From positions 1 to 18,563 of the forward strand of contig NZ_CP061184.1 in the NCBI RefSeq assembly GCF_017355405.1: a stretch of 18,563 bases of DNA, in the 5' to 3' direction. The notes below the pieces were generated by a model that made no database searches, had not been told where the DNA came from, and worked only from the letters and a program-made list of their open reading frames with translations. Shown one piece after another: positions 6,217-13,414 of this stretch (the first letter of the stretch is position 1; the number at the start of each line of letters is the position of its first letter). Both the position numbers and the translations under genes were made by a program. Source of the DNA: Roseomonas haemaphysalidis. GTDB lineage: Bacteria > Pseudomonadota > Alphaproteobacteria > Acetobacterales > Acetobacteraceae.

Positions 6217-6704
6217 AGGAATTCCATCTCACTGAGACCGACCAGCTGGCCGAATTCATGGTGAAGGTTCAGCAGGCCGGCGAGGGCTTCCGCCTTCCCT
6301 TGTTGCGCGCGGTGGCTACTGGCCGCCTGCAGGTGGTCGCGGTTGCGGGTGGTCAGTCTGTCCCTGAGCACCACCTGCGGGAGGCCAAGCCCACCACCAT
6401 CATCCTGAGCGATGATGTGCCCAGCGCCATCGGTCCGAATAGGTGGCGGCAGGCTCGCAAGCTGCTGGATTGGTCCACCCTAGTCATCCTGCACGCCACG
6501 GCGGGCAAGGCTGAGCATTACGAGATGATCGCGGGCGCGACGATCGCCACCAAGCGGGTGCTACTGGTGGAGATGCAGCACCGGCACCATGCCGCATGGC
6601 TGAGGCGAGTTCGCGGCCGTGGCCCCCGCGTCATCAACTTCGTGCCGCCGGCTGGTGACACGCATCCGCGTGCCGGGGTTCCGGCCGGGGCGGTGATCCA
6701 GTGA
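6213..6704 (+). CDS. Hypothetical Rossmann-like protein of replication operon
   Basis: 163 residues starting at a GTG that overlaps the previous stop by four bases. Pattern: TTIILSDD, then GPNRWRQARKLLDWSTLVILHATAGKAEHYEMI, then TKRVLLVEMQHRHHAAWLRRV, then RVINFVPPAGDTHP. The alternating strands (IILS, LVILHA, VLLVEM, VINFV) and helices suggest a small Rossmann-type alpha/beta fold, with conserved-looking HATAG-HYE and VEM segments. I have seen similar unnamed proteins in Rhodospirillales phage and plasmid contexts, with no assigned function. The position just upstream of the primase/helicase points to a replication or DNA-handling role; this is inference. Confidence 0.7.
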   Translation: MKEFHLTETDQLAEFMVKVQQAGEGFRLPLLRAVATGRLQVVAVAGGQSVPEHHLREAKPTTIILSDDVPSAIGPNRWRQARKLLDWSTLVILHATAGKAEHYEMIAGATIATKRVLLVEMQHRHHAAWLRRVRGRGPRVINFVPPAGDTHPRAGVPAGAVIQ

Positions 6705-6979
6705 ATTTGCCGCCTGATATCGAGCGCGTGGTAATAAGGGTTATCGCGCACGATCTGGCTTTCGTGGATCTGCGGCTCCCCGGCGTCATGCTCAAAAGCA
6801 TGAAGGCCATCCGCCGACCGGACGGCACGATCTTCCTTCAGCCGCCTGTCACAGTCGATCGAGACGGCCGCGCATGGCCTCTCTATTCCCTCCAGCCTGG
6901 GACGGCAGAAGCCGCCGTGCGCGCTGTCACCGCGCAATGGTCCCTGGCCGCTGGTGCGGATCGTCAGGGGGGCCATTGA
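6701..6979 (+). CDS. Small hypothetical protein of replication operon (92 aa)
   Basis: GTG start overlapping the previous stop by four bases. The core reads HDLAFVDLRLPGVMLKSMKAIRRPDGTIFLQPP, then a turn, then LYSLQPGTAEAAVRAVTAQW. The order 'FVDLRL, hydrophobic strand, PDG turn, short helix' faintly recalls SpoVG-type single-domain nucleic-acid-binding proteins, but key SpoVG residues are not clear, so I make no family claim. Its TGA overlaps the likely TTG start of the large helicase gene, so translation of the helicase probably depends on it. Confidence 0.68.
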   Translation: MNLPPDIERVVIRVIAHDLAFVDLRLPGVMLKSMKAIRRPDGTIFLQPPVTVDRDGRAWPLYSLQPGTAEAAVRAVTAQWSLAAGADRQGGH

Positions 6980-9900
6980 GACCAGCCTCTGACGACGAGA
7001 TGGAGGAAATCCGCGCGGGCCTGACGGCCAGCGTCGAGGCTCTGTGCGACATGCTGCTGGGGAAGCCTAGCAGCAAGGTCGGCGGTGACTGGCGCTATGG
7101 CCGCCACGGCAGCTTGTCGGTGATGGTCCGCGGCGCCCGCAAGGGTTCGTGGTTCGACCATGAGGCCGATGAGGGCGGCGACCTTCTGGCGTTGATCCGG
7201 CGGGAGCGCGGCGGGGACTTCCCGGTCACGCTGGAATGGGCGCGCGGCTTTCTGGGCATGGGCGATGCGGTCCGGCCGGAACGCGTGGTGCGCGCACCTG
7301 CGCCGCCCAAGACCGAGGTCGATGCAGACGAGGCGGCCAAGGCTGAGCGAGCGAGACGCTATTGGGCTGAGGGACACGAGATCACCGAGACGGTAGCGGA
7401 ACACTATCTTACCGATGCACGGCGTATAGCGAGGCCGGTAGCGGGCTGGCCTTCCGTCCTGCGCTTCCACCCCGCCCGCAAGGCGCTGATGGTCGCGGCC
7501 ACCAATGCCGCCGGCACCGTGCAAGCGGTGCAGCTGATCCATCTGACAGATGGGGCTCGCAAGCGGCCTGAGGAACCCGGCCGGCCGACCAAGCAGAGCT
7601 TCGGCCCTCAAGCCGGCGCCGTGGTGCGACTGGCAGGCTCTAAGGATGCGCTGCTGCTGGCGGAAGGTCCCGAAACTGGCCTTAGCGTCTGGGCCAGTAC
7701 CGGCCGGGAAACCTGGATCGCGCTCGGCTCCATGTCGAAGCTGGAACTTCCGGCGCTGCGAAAGGCCGTGATCTGCGCCGACGACGATGGGCGAGACAAG
7801 CCGGCCGCCAAGGCACTGCGGAAGGCCATTGGGCGCTGGCGGGGTGAGGCGCGCGATATCGGGGTGGCGCTGCCTTGGAGCCCTCGCCGGCACGACGGTT
7901 CCGACTTCAACGACCTTTTGCAGGTTGATGGCGCCGAGGCCGTTGCAGCCCGGATCGCCATCGCGCTGAAGCCCCAAGGGCCGCAGGGACCGACTGGCGG
8001 GGGCGTCCCCACCGCAATGGCTCGCCACCAACTCGGCCAGAAAGTCGGCGCTTTCTTCAAACTAGCCGCCGACTATGACCCGGACGTGCACGACGGCGCT
8101 CCGCCCCCGGTCCACGGCGTGAAGGTCGGTGTCGGTCTTGGCAAGAGCTGGGCGGCGCGGAGGGAAGCGGCGAAGCTGTTGGCCGAGCTGCGCGGCCGCG
8201 GCGACAAGCGGACGGTCATCATGGCGGTGCCGACGCACAAGCTAGGGGCCGAACAGGCCGCCGCCTTCGATGCTCTGCCGGAAGCCGAGGCGGCCGGCCT
8301 CTGCGCCGCAGTATGGCGCGGCCGAGAGGCAGAGGATCCGCTTCAGGAGGGCCAGGCCATGTGCCACGACCTCGATGCGGTGCACGAGGTTCAAGGTCTC
8401 GGCCTCAGCGTAGAAAGCAGCGTATGCAGCCGGAAGCCGCGGGGCCAGGCGCCGGTCCGCTGCCCCTTCTACGAGATGTGCGGCTACCAGAGACAGAAGG
8501 CGGCCCAGGCCGATCTGTGGCTGGTGCCCCATGAGATCCTGTTCGGTGAGAAGCCCAAGGCGCTGGGGGAGCCGATCGCCGTCATCGTCGACGAAAGCGT
8601 GTTCCGTAAGGGCCTTGAGGGTGTCGACGGCCCTCCGATGGAGCTGACCCTGGACGCGCTGGATGACAGCGTGACCCTGCCGAACCTAATGGCCAAGACC
8701 ATCAGCACCACCCGGCTGCAACACATCCACCGCATCACCAGCGAGGCATTGGCCGCCCTACCTGATGGCCCCGTGCCCCGCTCGCCCCTGCTGGCGAGCG
8801 GCCTGACCAGCGAGACCGGCCGCGATGGCCGGGCGCTGTCGTGGGAGCGAGTTGTAGATCCAGGCTTAGTGCCGGGCATGACCAAGGAACGCCGCCGCGA
8901 GCTACTGGAGGACATTGGCCAGAACAAGACCGCCATCCGCCTGGCGCGCATGTTCGGTGCCCTCCAGGCCCTTCTGGCCGACGATGGACCCGACGCCTCC
9001 GGTTGGCTGTCCCTGGCAACCAAGGAGACCAAGGAAGGCCCCCAGCGCGTCCTGAGGCTGCGCGGGCGGCGGAAGGTGGCCGAGGGCTGGCACGTCCCGA
9101 CCCTGCACCTGGACGCCCTGCTGGCGCCCGATCTAGTGCGCTTCTACTGGCCGACCCTGGACGTGGTGGCCGAGATCGAGGCGCAGACCCCGCACATGAC
9201 CATCCGCCAGCTCAACGGGCGGGATTGGGTGAAGTCGGCGCTGGTGCCGGATGACTATTCCAGCACAGCTGAGGGTGAGCGCCGGCTGAAGAACTCGGAA
9301 CGCCTGCGCGCCGCGGTGTGGCGTGAGGCGCGCGCTGTCCCCGGCCGGGTGCTGGTGGTCGCACAGAAGGCGGTGCGGGAATATTGGGAAGGCCTCGGGC
9401 ATGTCCCCGGCAACGTGGTGATGGCACACCACAATGCCGTCGCCGGTCATGACGCCTGGGGCGATGTAGAGCGCCTGGTGGTCATCGGCCGCACCCTGCC
9501 CCGCCCCAGCGATGTGGAGCGGATCGCGGAGGCGCTGACCGGGGCCGCCATCGCCCAGAAGGTCAGCCGCTACGAGAGACGGGACGCCGCTGTGCAGCTC
9601 GCGGACGGCACCGCCCTGGCCGGTGAATCCGACTTCCACCCCCACCCCGTTGCCGAGGCGGTGCGCTGGCAAATCTGCGAGGGCGAGTTGGTCCAGATTG
9701 TCGGCAGAGGCAGAGCCGTGAACCGCACCAGCACCACCCCCTTGGATGTGCTGGTCCTGACCGATCGACCGATCCCCCTGACCATCCATGCCGCCGTCGA
9801 ATGGGAGGCCCTGATGCCCAGCCCGCAAGACCTGATGTTGGCCCAAGGCGGTGTCGCCCTGACCAGCCCAACCGACGCCTCCAACTGCTACCCCAACCTT

Positions 9901-10350
9901 TGGCCCACCCCCGCCGCTGCCAAGATGGCTTTCAGCCGTCACAGGGTAACAAACCCCTATAGAGATATATCTATAGGTGAAAGTTACCGTCTGGTCCGGG
10001 CTCTCTATCAGAAGGCTGGCGAGCGTCAGAAGCCGGCCGAATTGGTGTTCGACCCCTCAGTGACCGACGATCTGCATGGGTGGCTGGAGGATCGGCTGGG
10101 CGAGCTGGCTAAGCTGGAAGTCATCAAGCCGGAACCCGAACCGCCTAGGCCAGGCGCCCGACAAAGCGTTGATATTGATAACGATATCCGAAGACCGGAG
10201 GCCGCGATCTATGCGATCGACCGTGAGGTGGTGGCCCAGACTAGAGCTATTGCTCAGATGCACGCCGAGCGGATGAAAGCGGGATTGGCGCCTCAGAGCA
10301 GGCATACTGAGGCAGCGGTGGTGAGCGGCCTCCCGCCTCTGCCGGATTGA
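6976..10350 (+). CDS. Toprim primase-like / Fe-S-type helicase replication protein
   Basis: 1124 residues from a TTG overlapping the previous stop (AGGGGGG 5 bp upstream); an ATG at 7000 is the alternative. Residues 39-100 (WRYGRHGSLSV, KGSWFDHEADEGGDLLALI) resemble the start of phage primases but lack zinc cysteines. A Toprim domain follows, with EGPETG at 230-235 and the acidic DDDG at 269-272. The second half is a helicase: P-loop GVGLGKS (385-391), motif Ia MAVPTHK, four cysteines at 463, 484, 496 and 502, then LVPHEIL, Walker B VDES (538-541) and motif VI QIVGRGR (907-913). Cysteines between motif Ia and Walker B followed by a 'PHEIL' segment match Rad3/XPD/DinG helicases, which hold a 4Fe-4S cluster there. 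It probably unwinds and primes the element's DNA; no AEP-type primase domain is visible. Confidence 0.85.
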   Translation: MRPASDDEMEEIRAGLTASVEALCDMLLGKPSSKVGGDWRYGRHGSLSVMVRGARKGSWFDHEADEGGDLLALIRRERGGDFPVTLEWARGFLGMGDAVRPERVVRAPAPPKTEVDADEAAKAERARRYWAEGHEITETVAEHYLTDARRIARPVAGWPSVLRFHPARKALMVAATNAAGTVQAVQLIHLTDGARKRPEEPGRPTKQSFGPQAGAVVRLAGSKDALLLAEGPETGLSVWASTGRETWIALGSMSKLELPALRKAVICADDDGRDKPAAKALRKAIGRWRGEARDIGVALPWSPRRHDGSDFNDLLQVDGAEAVAARIAIALKPQGPQGPTGGGVPTAMARHQLGQKVGAFFKLAADYDPDVHDGAPPPVHGVKVGVGLGKSWAARREAAKLLAELRGRGDKRTVIMAVPTHKLGAEQAAAFDALPEAEAAGLCAAVWRGREAEDPLQEGQAMCHDLDAVHEVQGLGLSVESSVCSRKPRGQAPVRCPFYEMCGYQRQKAAQADLWLVPHEILFGEKPKALGEPIAVIVDESVFRKGLEGVDGPPMELTLDALDDSVTLPNLMAKTISTTRLQHIHRITSEALAALPDGPVPRSPLLASGLTSETGRDGRALSWERVVDPGLVPGMTKERRRELLEDIGQNKTAIRLARMFGALQALLADDGPDASGWLSLATKETKEGPQRVLRLRGRRKVAEGWHVPTLHLDALLAPDLVRFYWPTLDVVAEIEAQTPHMTIRQLNGRDWVKSALVPDDYSSTAEGERRLKNSERLRAAVWREARAVPGRVLVVAQKAVREYWEGLGHVPGNVVMAHHNAVAGHDAWGDVERLVVIGRTLPRPSDVERIAEALTGAAIAQKVSRYERRDAAVQLADGTALAGESDFHPHPVAEAVRWQICEGELVQIVGRGRAVNRTSTTPLDVLVLTDRPIPLTIHAAVEWEALMPSPQDLMLAQGGVALTSPTDASNCYPNLWPTPAAAKMAFSRHRVTNPYRDISIGESYRLVRALYQKAGERQKPAELVFDPSVTDDLHGWLEDRLGELAKLEVIKPEPEPPRPGARQSVDIDNDIRRPEAAIYAIDREVVAQTRAIAQMHAERMKAGLAPQSRHTEAAVVSGLPPLPD
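9956..9977. repeat. AT-rich palindrome inside the helicase gene
   Basis: CCTATAGA (9956-9963) and TCTATAGG (9970-9977) form a perfect inverted repeat around GATATA, in a 22-bp AT-rich island within otherwise GC-rich coding sequence (about residues 994-1001). It could be a protein-binding or DNA-unwinding site, or a mark of junction between segments. Confidence 0.5.
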
Positions 10351-10351
10351 T

Positions 10352-10367
10352 TCCCCAAATCTGGGGA
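10352..10367. terminator. Short hairpin after the helicase gene
   Basis: TCCCCA (10352-10357) / TGGGGA (10362-10367) with loop AATC, one base past the helicase stop. No T run follows, so termination is uncertain. An alternating CG run (10393-10404) lies a little further on. Confidence 0.35.
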
Positions 10368-10475
10368 GATCATCCGCCACCCCATCCCACTACGCGCGCG
10401 CGCGAGGGCGGGTTGCCAGCCAGCTGAGTGAATAGGATGGTTCTCAATTCAGGACAGAATGGAGGGGGGAAGCCA

Positions 10476-10745
10476 ATGAGTGACGAAAAGCGCCGGGCGC
10501 TGATCAAGAGGATCGTCGATGAGGTGGAGGTGATGTCCTCCCCGCGTTCTGGCGGGCGAGGCTACCTCATTGGCCAAGCTGCCGGCGTGCATGTGGGACC
10601 GAGCAATCTCATATTTACCGTGCACGACGATGACGACAAGAAACGCAGCACAAGCTTTCAGATAACTATCAGCCGCGACCTGATGCTGGAGATAACCCGT
10701 GCCATGGTCGATGAGGCTCTGGGGAAAGGTAAGCCGCGGGGCTAA
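10476..10745 (+). CDS. Small hypothetical protein (89 aa)
   Basis: I chose the ATG at 10476 because a strong AGGGGGGAAG lies just before it; a GTG at 10428 and an ATG at 10437 in the same frame have none. The protein begins with a charged helix (MSDEKRRALIKRIVDEVEVM), then a Gly-rich turn, strands (YLIGQ, NLIFTVHDDDDKK, SFQITIS), and a C-terminal helix (LMLEITRAMVDEALG) with a basic tail. It looks like a small folded alpha/beta protein with no signal or membrane segment. No family is recognised. It lies between the replication operon and the conserved element at 10749. Confidence 0.68.
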   Translation: MSDEKRRALIKRIVDEVEVMSSPRSGGRGYLIGQAAGVHVGPSNLIFTVHDDDDKKRSTSFQITISRDLMLEITRAMVDEALGKGKPRG

Positions 10746-10748
10746 GTT

Positions 10749-10782
10749 TAGCGTCCGATAATATGCCTTACCGAACACAAGA
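10749..10782 (+). promoter_or_regulatory. 34-bp element shared with the int upstream region
   Basis: TAGCGTCCGATAAT, five unmatched bases, then TTACCGAACACAAGA. The minus strand at 4332-4299 has the same 14-base block, the same five-base gap, and TTACCGGATACAAAA: 26 of 34 positions agree. Both copies are intergenic and in opposite orientation. They may be shared operators or recombination sites; see findings. Confidence 0.5.
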
Positions 10783-10882
10783 GGCGGTTTTGGGGTATTC
10801 GATGCCACTAAGCCCTCCGCCCCAAGGAACATACCATTAGGCACTCCCCGATGTGAGGGAGCGCGCTCATGGAGTGTTCCAG

Positions 10883-10993
10883 ATGGTTATCAATCTCAAG
10901 GTGCCCGGAAAGCAGCTCGCGGTGACAATGAGCCAAAAGGAATTCCTGGCTTTGATCAGCGTGATTGCTGCCGCCCTGACCAAGTTCTTCTAA
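10883..10993 (+). CDS. Candidate 36-aa hydrophobic peptide
   Basis: ATG with GGAG 8 bp upstream, reading MVINLKVPGKQLAVTM and ending EFLALISVIAAALTKFF. The last 17 residues are hydrophobic and long enough for a short membrane-spanning or amphipathic helix, with a basic Lys near the end. The leader (10826-10880) can fold in more than one way over the ribosome site: GGAACA/TGTTCC, CACTCC/GGAGTG or CTCCC/GGGAG. Small hydrophobic peptides behind structured leaders include type I toxins and phage membrane peptides; that comparison is inference. The frame is short, so it could be a chance ORF. Confidence 0.4.
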   Translation: MVINLKVPGKQLAVTMSQKEFLALISVIAAALTKFF

Positions 10994-11143
10994 GAGAGAT
11001 TTTTCTTATCTGGGGAAGGGGAAATTATAGCTTTCCGAGCTTCTAACAGGCTATAATCTAATTCTTCGCGGCTCATCAGCCCGATTAGATCAATCCCGCA
11101 AGCGCGGCAGAGGCCACAGGCCCTGGATCTGACGGAAGCCGCG

Positions 11144-11512
11144 ATGCACCACCCCGTCATCCGCTTTGAAGATACCGAGCACCAGTCCACTCAGGATTGG
11201 GCTACCGCGGCTTGTCCGATCCCGCGCCCTCCCCGCCTGGATAGCATCCAGCGGAACGCGGCCGGCAAGACCCGCATGGAGATGGTGGAAGCCTTTCTGG
11301 GCCGGCAGCCTGAAGGGCGGGAGGATGCCGATATCCGCCGCGACTTCTGCGAAGCCTACAGCAAGGCCGGCGGCTTCCTGCTGCGCTTCGACGACATTTC
11401 CAACCAGATCATCCCTCTCTACTTCGAGAGCCGGTTTGACGAGTGGCAGGGGGGCGAGTTCGCCGCCAACCAGCCCGGTGAGCTGCGCCTCGATGAGGCA
11501 TCCAGCCCGTGA
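11144..11512 (+). CDS. Hypothetical protein upstream of the DUF2213 gene
   Basis: 122 residues. A Pro-rich, probably flexible N-terminus (1-45) is followed by a folded region: TRMEMVEAFLGRQPEG, DIRRDFCEAYSKAGGFLLRFDDISNQIIPLYFESRFDEWQGG. No family is recognised. Its TGA overlaps the GTG of the DUF2213 gene (GTGA), so it belongs to the head-morphogenesis operon, and a structural or assembly role is likely by position. The ribosome site is weak (GGAAG). The 150 bp before it are AT-rich, with no convincing gene. Confidence 0.65.
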   Translation: MHHPVIRFEDTEHQSTQDWATAACPIPRPPRLDSIQRNAAGKTRMEMVEAFLGRQPEGREDADIRRDFCEAYSKAGGFLLRFDDISNQIIPLYFESRFDEWQGGEFAANQPGELRLDEASSP

Positions 11513-12120
11513 CCTTCCGCTACGACTTCCTCCCCACCGCCGCCATGCCGGCCAGCCCTGGCCGCACGGCTGAAGGCTGGATCCGCGATGAGCCGATCCT
11601 GACCCGCGCCGGCATCTTCGAATACCGGATGCCGGATGGCCGGATGCGGAAGGAGTTCCGCCCCGCTGCTGAGGTGTTCAAGGCAACCAGCATGGCCGGC
11701 CTAAAGGGCATCCCTGTTACCAATGGGCACCCTGCTCTGGTCACGTCCAAGAGCCCGGCCGGCATCATCGGCACGGTGCTGTCCGCGGGGCGTCAGGATG
11801 GCAACAACCTGCGTGCGGAACTGGTGATCCACGATCCCGATCGCATCGGCAGCAACCGCGATATCTCGCTGGGCTACCGGGTGCAGCTCGTGAACGAGCC
11901 GGGCACCTATGAGGGCGAGCGATACGACGCTGTCCAGACGGCCATCACCTACAACCACTGCGCCATCGTTCCCAAGGGTCGGGCGGGCAATTCGCGCCTG
12001 ACCTTCGATGGTGCGGGCGTGATGGTGCTGGACGGTTTGCCAACCATCCACCCAACCAGCGGCGCTGTGGCGGCGCGTGAAAAGATGATCCAGCGCAGCC
12101 GAAACGGCGGCGGCTGGTGA
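11509..12120 (+). CDS. DUF2213 phage head protein (prohead protease-like)
   Basis: 203 residues from a GTG. Family hallmarks are in order: RTAEGWIRDEPILTRAGIFEY, RKEFRPAAEVFKATSMAGLKG, PVTNGHP, a strand-rich core with SAGRQDGNNLRAELVIHDPD, then RDISLGYRVQL, YEGERYDAVQTAITYNHCAIV and KGRAGNSRL. DUF2213 proteins lie beside portal and capsid genes in many tailed phages and are thought to be capsid maturation proteases. The His in NGHP and the Ser in ISLGY are candidate catalytic residues by analogy with other phage proteases; this is inference. It overlaps its upstream neighbour by four bases and is followed by a coiled-coil protein gene, an order also seen for protease and scaffold genes. Confidence 0.85.
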   Translation: MTFRYDFLPTAAMPASPGRTAEGWIRDEPILTRAGIFEYRMPDGRMRKEFRPAAEVFKATSMAGLKGIPVTNGHPALVTSKSPAGIIGTVLSAGRQDGNNLRAELVIHDPDRIGSNRDISLGYRVQLVNEPGTYEGERYDAVQTAITYNHCAIVPKGRAGNSRLTFDGAGVMVLDGLPTIHPTSGAVAAREKMIQRSRNGGGW

Positions 12121-12131
12121 AAGGCACCCCC

Positions 12132-12833
12132 ATGAAGAAAGCCGAAGAAGTCACCGTCGATCAGACCACCGGCTGGCCTTCCGCTGTGCCTGAGATGGCA
12201 GAGCTGGAGCGGGCATCCGAGGCGGCGCACACCCGATACGGTACGATGACCGATCGCCTGGCCGCGGCACAGCAACAGATCCTGGTCGGCGTGGCCAAGC
12301 GTGATGCGCTGGTGGAGCGCACGCGGGCCGGCGAGGTGGTGCCGGGCATCGAGGTGGCTAACGTCGAGATCGAGATCCGGGCGGCCGAGAGTTCGGCGGC
12401 GCTGATGGCTGAGGCGCTGCCCAGCTTGGAGGCTGAGGTGGAAAAGGCCGATCGGGTCATCCTCGCGCTGGCAGAGAAGTTGACCGCGCAGTCTGCCGCC
12501 GTGCTGTTGGCTGCGTACAAGCGGTCGGAGGCGGAAGCTGAAGATGCGGTCAAGCGGCAGGATGCAGCCCGTTCTCGTTACGAGAGACGCCGTGGGCCAA
12601 TGTTCAACATGCCCGGTTATGTGCCCGATCCGCATCGCTTCGATGAGGCGATGAGCCTCTACGCCCCGGCGACACTGGCCCGCATCAATGCGGGCCGCGC
12701 TCAAAAGGTGGCTGCTGAGAAGGCTGCGGAAAGGGCGGCGGCCCAGCCGGGCTGGCTGACCAAGTACGGCCCGGCTCGCGAAGGCGCCAACATCTACGAA
12801 ATCCTTTCTCCCCGCACGAGGAATCACGCATGA
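12132..12833 (+). CDS. Coiled-coil protein, candidate head scaffold
   Basis: 233 residues from an ATG 8 bp after AAAGG; a GTG at 12117 overlapping the DUF2213 stop would add five residues. About residues 18-145 are Ala/Glu-rich with heptad-like spacing (ELERASEAAHTRYGTMTDRL, EIEIRAAESSAALMAEALP, EAEVEKADRVILALAEKL, RSEAEAEDAVKRQ), a long coiled coil. The tail (RRGPMFNMPGYVPDPHRFDE to the end) is folded or linker-like, with a conserved-looking MPGYVPDP. Scaffolding proteins often follow the protease and are Ala/Glu-rich coiled coils, so that role is plausible but not shown. No HK97-fold capsid sequence is visible in it. It overlaps the next gene by four bases (ATGA). Confidence 0.68.
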   Translation: MKKAEEVTVDQTTGWPSAVPEMAELERASEAAHTRYGTMTDRLAAAQQQILVGVAKRDALVERTRAGEVVPGIEVANVEIEIRAAESSAALMAEALPSLEAEVEKADRVILALAEKLTAQSAAVLLAAYKRSEAEAEDAVKRQDAARSRYERRRGPMFNMPGYVPDPHRFDEAMSLYAPATLARINAGRAQKVAAEKAAERAAAQPGWLTKYGPAREGANIYEILSPRTRNHA

Positions 12834-13087
12834 CCGAGATCAACGACACCCTTCGCCATGCTGTTCAGATGCGTCAGCAGATCGAGGCGCGCGAACGCCG
12901 CGAGCGCGAGCAGCGCGACGCCGCCCGGCAGGACAGCATCAGCCAGCTTCCGTCCAAGTTCAGCAGTGGCGGCGCGCGGTATCGCTCGGCCGGCGGTCTC
13001 TGCGCCGAGGATGTGCGCCAAGACCGTGCGCCGATCCGCAGCGCGCATGACGCCCGCAACGCGATGATCCGGCGGGGTGTGGGGTGA
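12830..13087 (+). CDS. Small charged phage protein (85 aa)
   Basis: ATG overlaps the previous stop. The first 35 residues are a strongly charged helix (MTEINDTLRHAVQMRQQIEA, then RERREREQRDAARQD). The rest is Gly/Ser/Arg-rich (SSGGARYRSAGGLCAEDVRQ) and probably flexible. No family is recognised. By position it belongs to the head operon and may be a small assembly or connector protein. Its TGA shares one base with the next ATG (TGATG). Confidence 0.62.
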   Translation: MTEINDTLRHAVQMRQQIEARERREREQRDAARQDSISQLPSKFSSGGARYRSAGGLCAEDVRQDRAPIRSAHDARNAMIRRGVG

Positions 13088-13257
13088 TGAAGGTCAAGAA
13101 CCTCTCGCAGCGCGTCTACCACCTCTGGGGCGCTATCCTGCAGCCGGGTACTGAAGTCACCCTGTCCAGCTTCGAGACGGCCAGGCCGACCATGCTGGCG
13201 TTCCTGGATGCCCCGGTTGCGGCCGGCGAGCTTCAGCGCACTGAAGTGGTGGCCTGA
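13087..13257 (+). CDS. Small phage protein (56 aa)
   Basis: ATG in the TGATG overlap with the previous gene. The product reads MKVKNLSQRVYHLWGAILQP, then GTEVTLSSFETARPTMLAFLDAP and a Glu/Val end. The opening 'KVKN.S.R...L.G..L.PG..V.' is typical of tiny beta-sandwich-like proteins found between capsid and connector genes of tailed phages; no exact family is named. Coding is supported by the tight overlap and by the conserved-looking pattern, despite the small size. Confidence 0.6.
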   Translation: MKVKNLSQRVYHLWGAILQPGTEVTLSSFETARPTMLAFLDAPVAAGELQRTEVVA

Positions 13258-13258
13258 G

Positions 13259-13414
13259 ATGCAGATGACCCTGGCACAAGAAGATCGGCGCTGGGCGGAG
13301 ATCCGCGCCGAGTTCCAGCACGGCACAACCGCCACGGTGCGGAAGCCGGGCGGGCTCTGGCTGCACGCAACGCAGCCGGTAACGATGATTACCGAACAGG
13401 ATTCCAGAGAGTGA
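13259..13414 (+). CDS. Very small phage protein (51 aa)
   Basis: ATG two bases after the previous stop; reads MQMTLAQEDRRWAEIRAEFQ, then HGTTATVRKPGGLWLHATQP and a short acidic end. An N-terminal helix and a short beta hairpin are likely. No family is recognised. Its TGA overlaps the next GTG by four bases, so it sits in the same coupled operon. An upstream in-frame start inside the previous gene is less likely. Confidence 0.5.
   Translation: MQMTLAQEDRRWAEIRAEFQHGTTATVRKPGGLWLHATQPVTMITEQDSRE

Noticed and set aside
6964..8031. Minus-strand frame (355 aa) opposite the Toprim region
   Set aside because: No domain, and the plus strand carries intact Toprim motifs; a GC-rich antisense shadow.
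9133..9942. Long minus-strand frame (269 aa) inside the helicase gene
   Set aside because: Gly/His/Val-rich composition typical of antisense frames in GC-rich genes, with no motif, opposite a well-supported helicase.
10393..10404. Alternating CG run as a Z-DNA-like site
   Set aside because: Only 12 bp in GC-rich sequence; not enough to claim a function.
1989..10850. 12-bp direct repeat AGGCACTCCCCG at 1989-2000 and 10839-10850
   Set aside because: Flanks do not match, and 12-mer matches are expected by chance in a window of this size.
10990..11190. Minus-strand 66-aa frame with a CGLCRAC segment
   Set aside because: The cysteine pattern does not match DksA/TraR or a zinc ribbon, the start is a GTG without a ribosome site, and it overlaps the 11144 gene.
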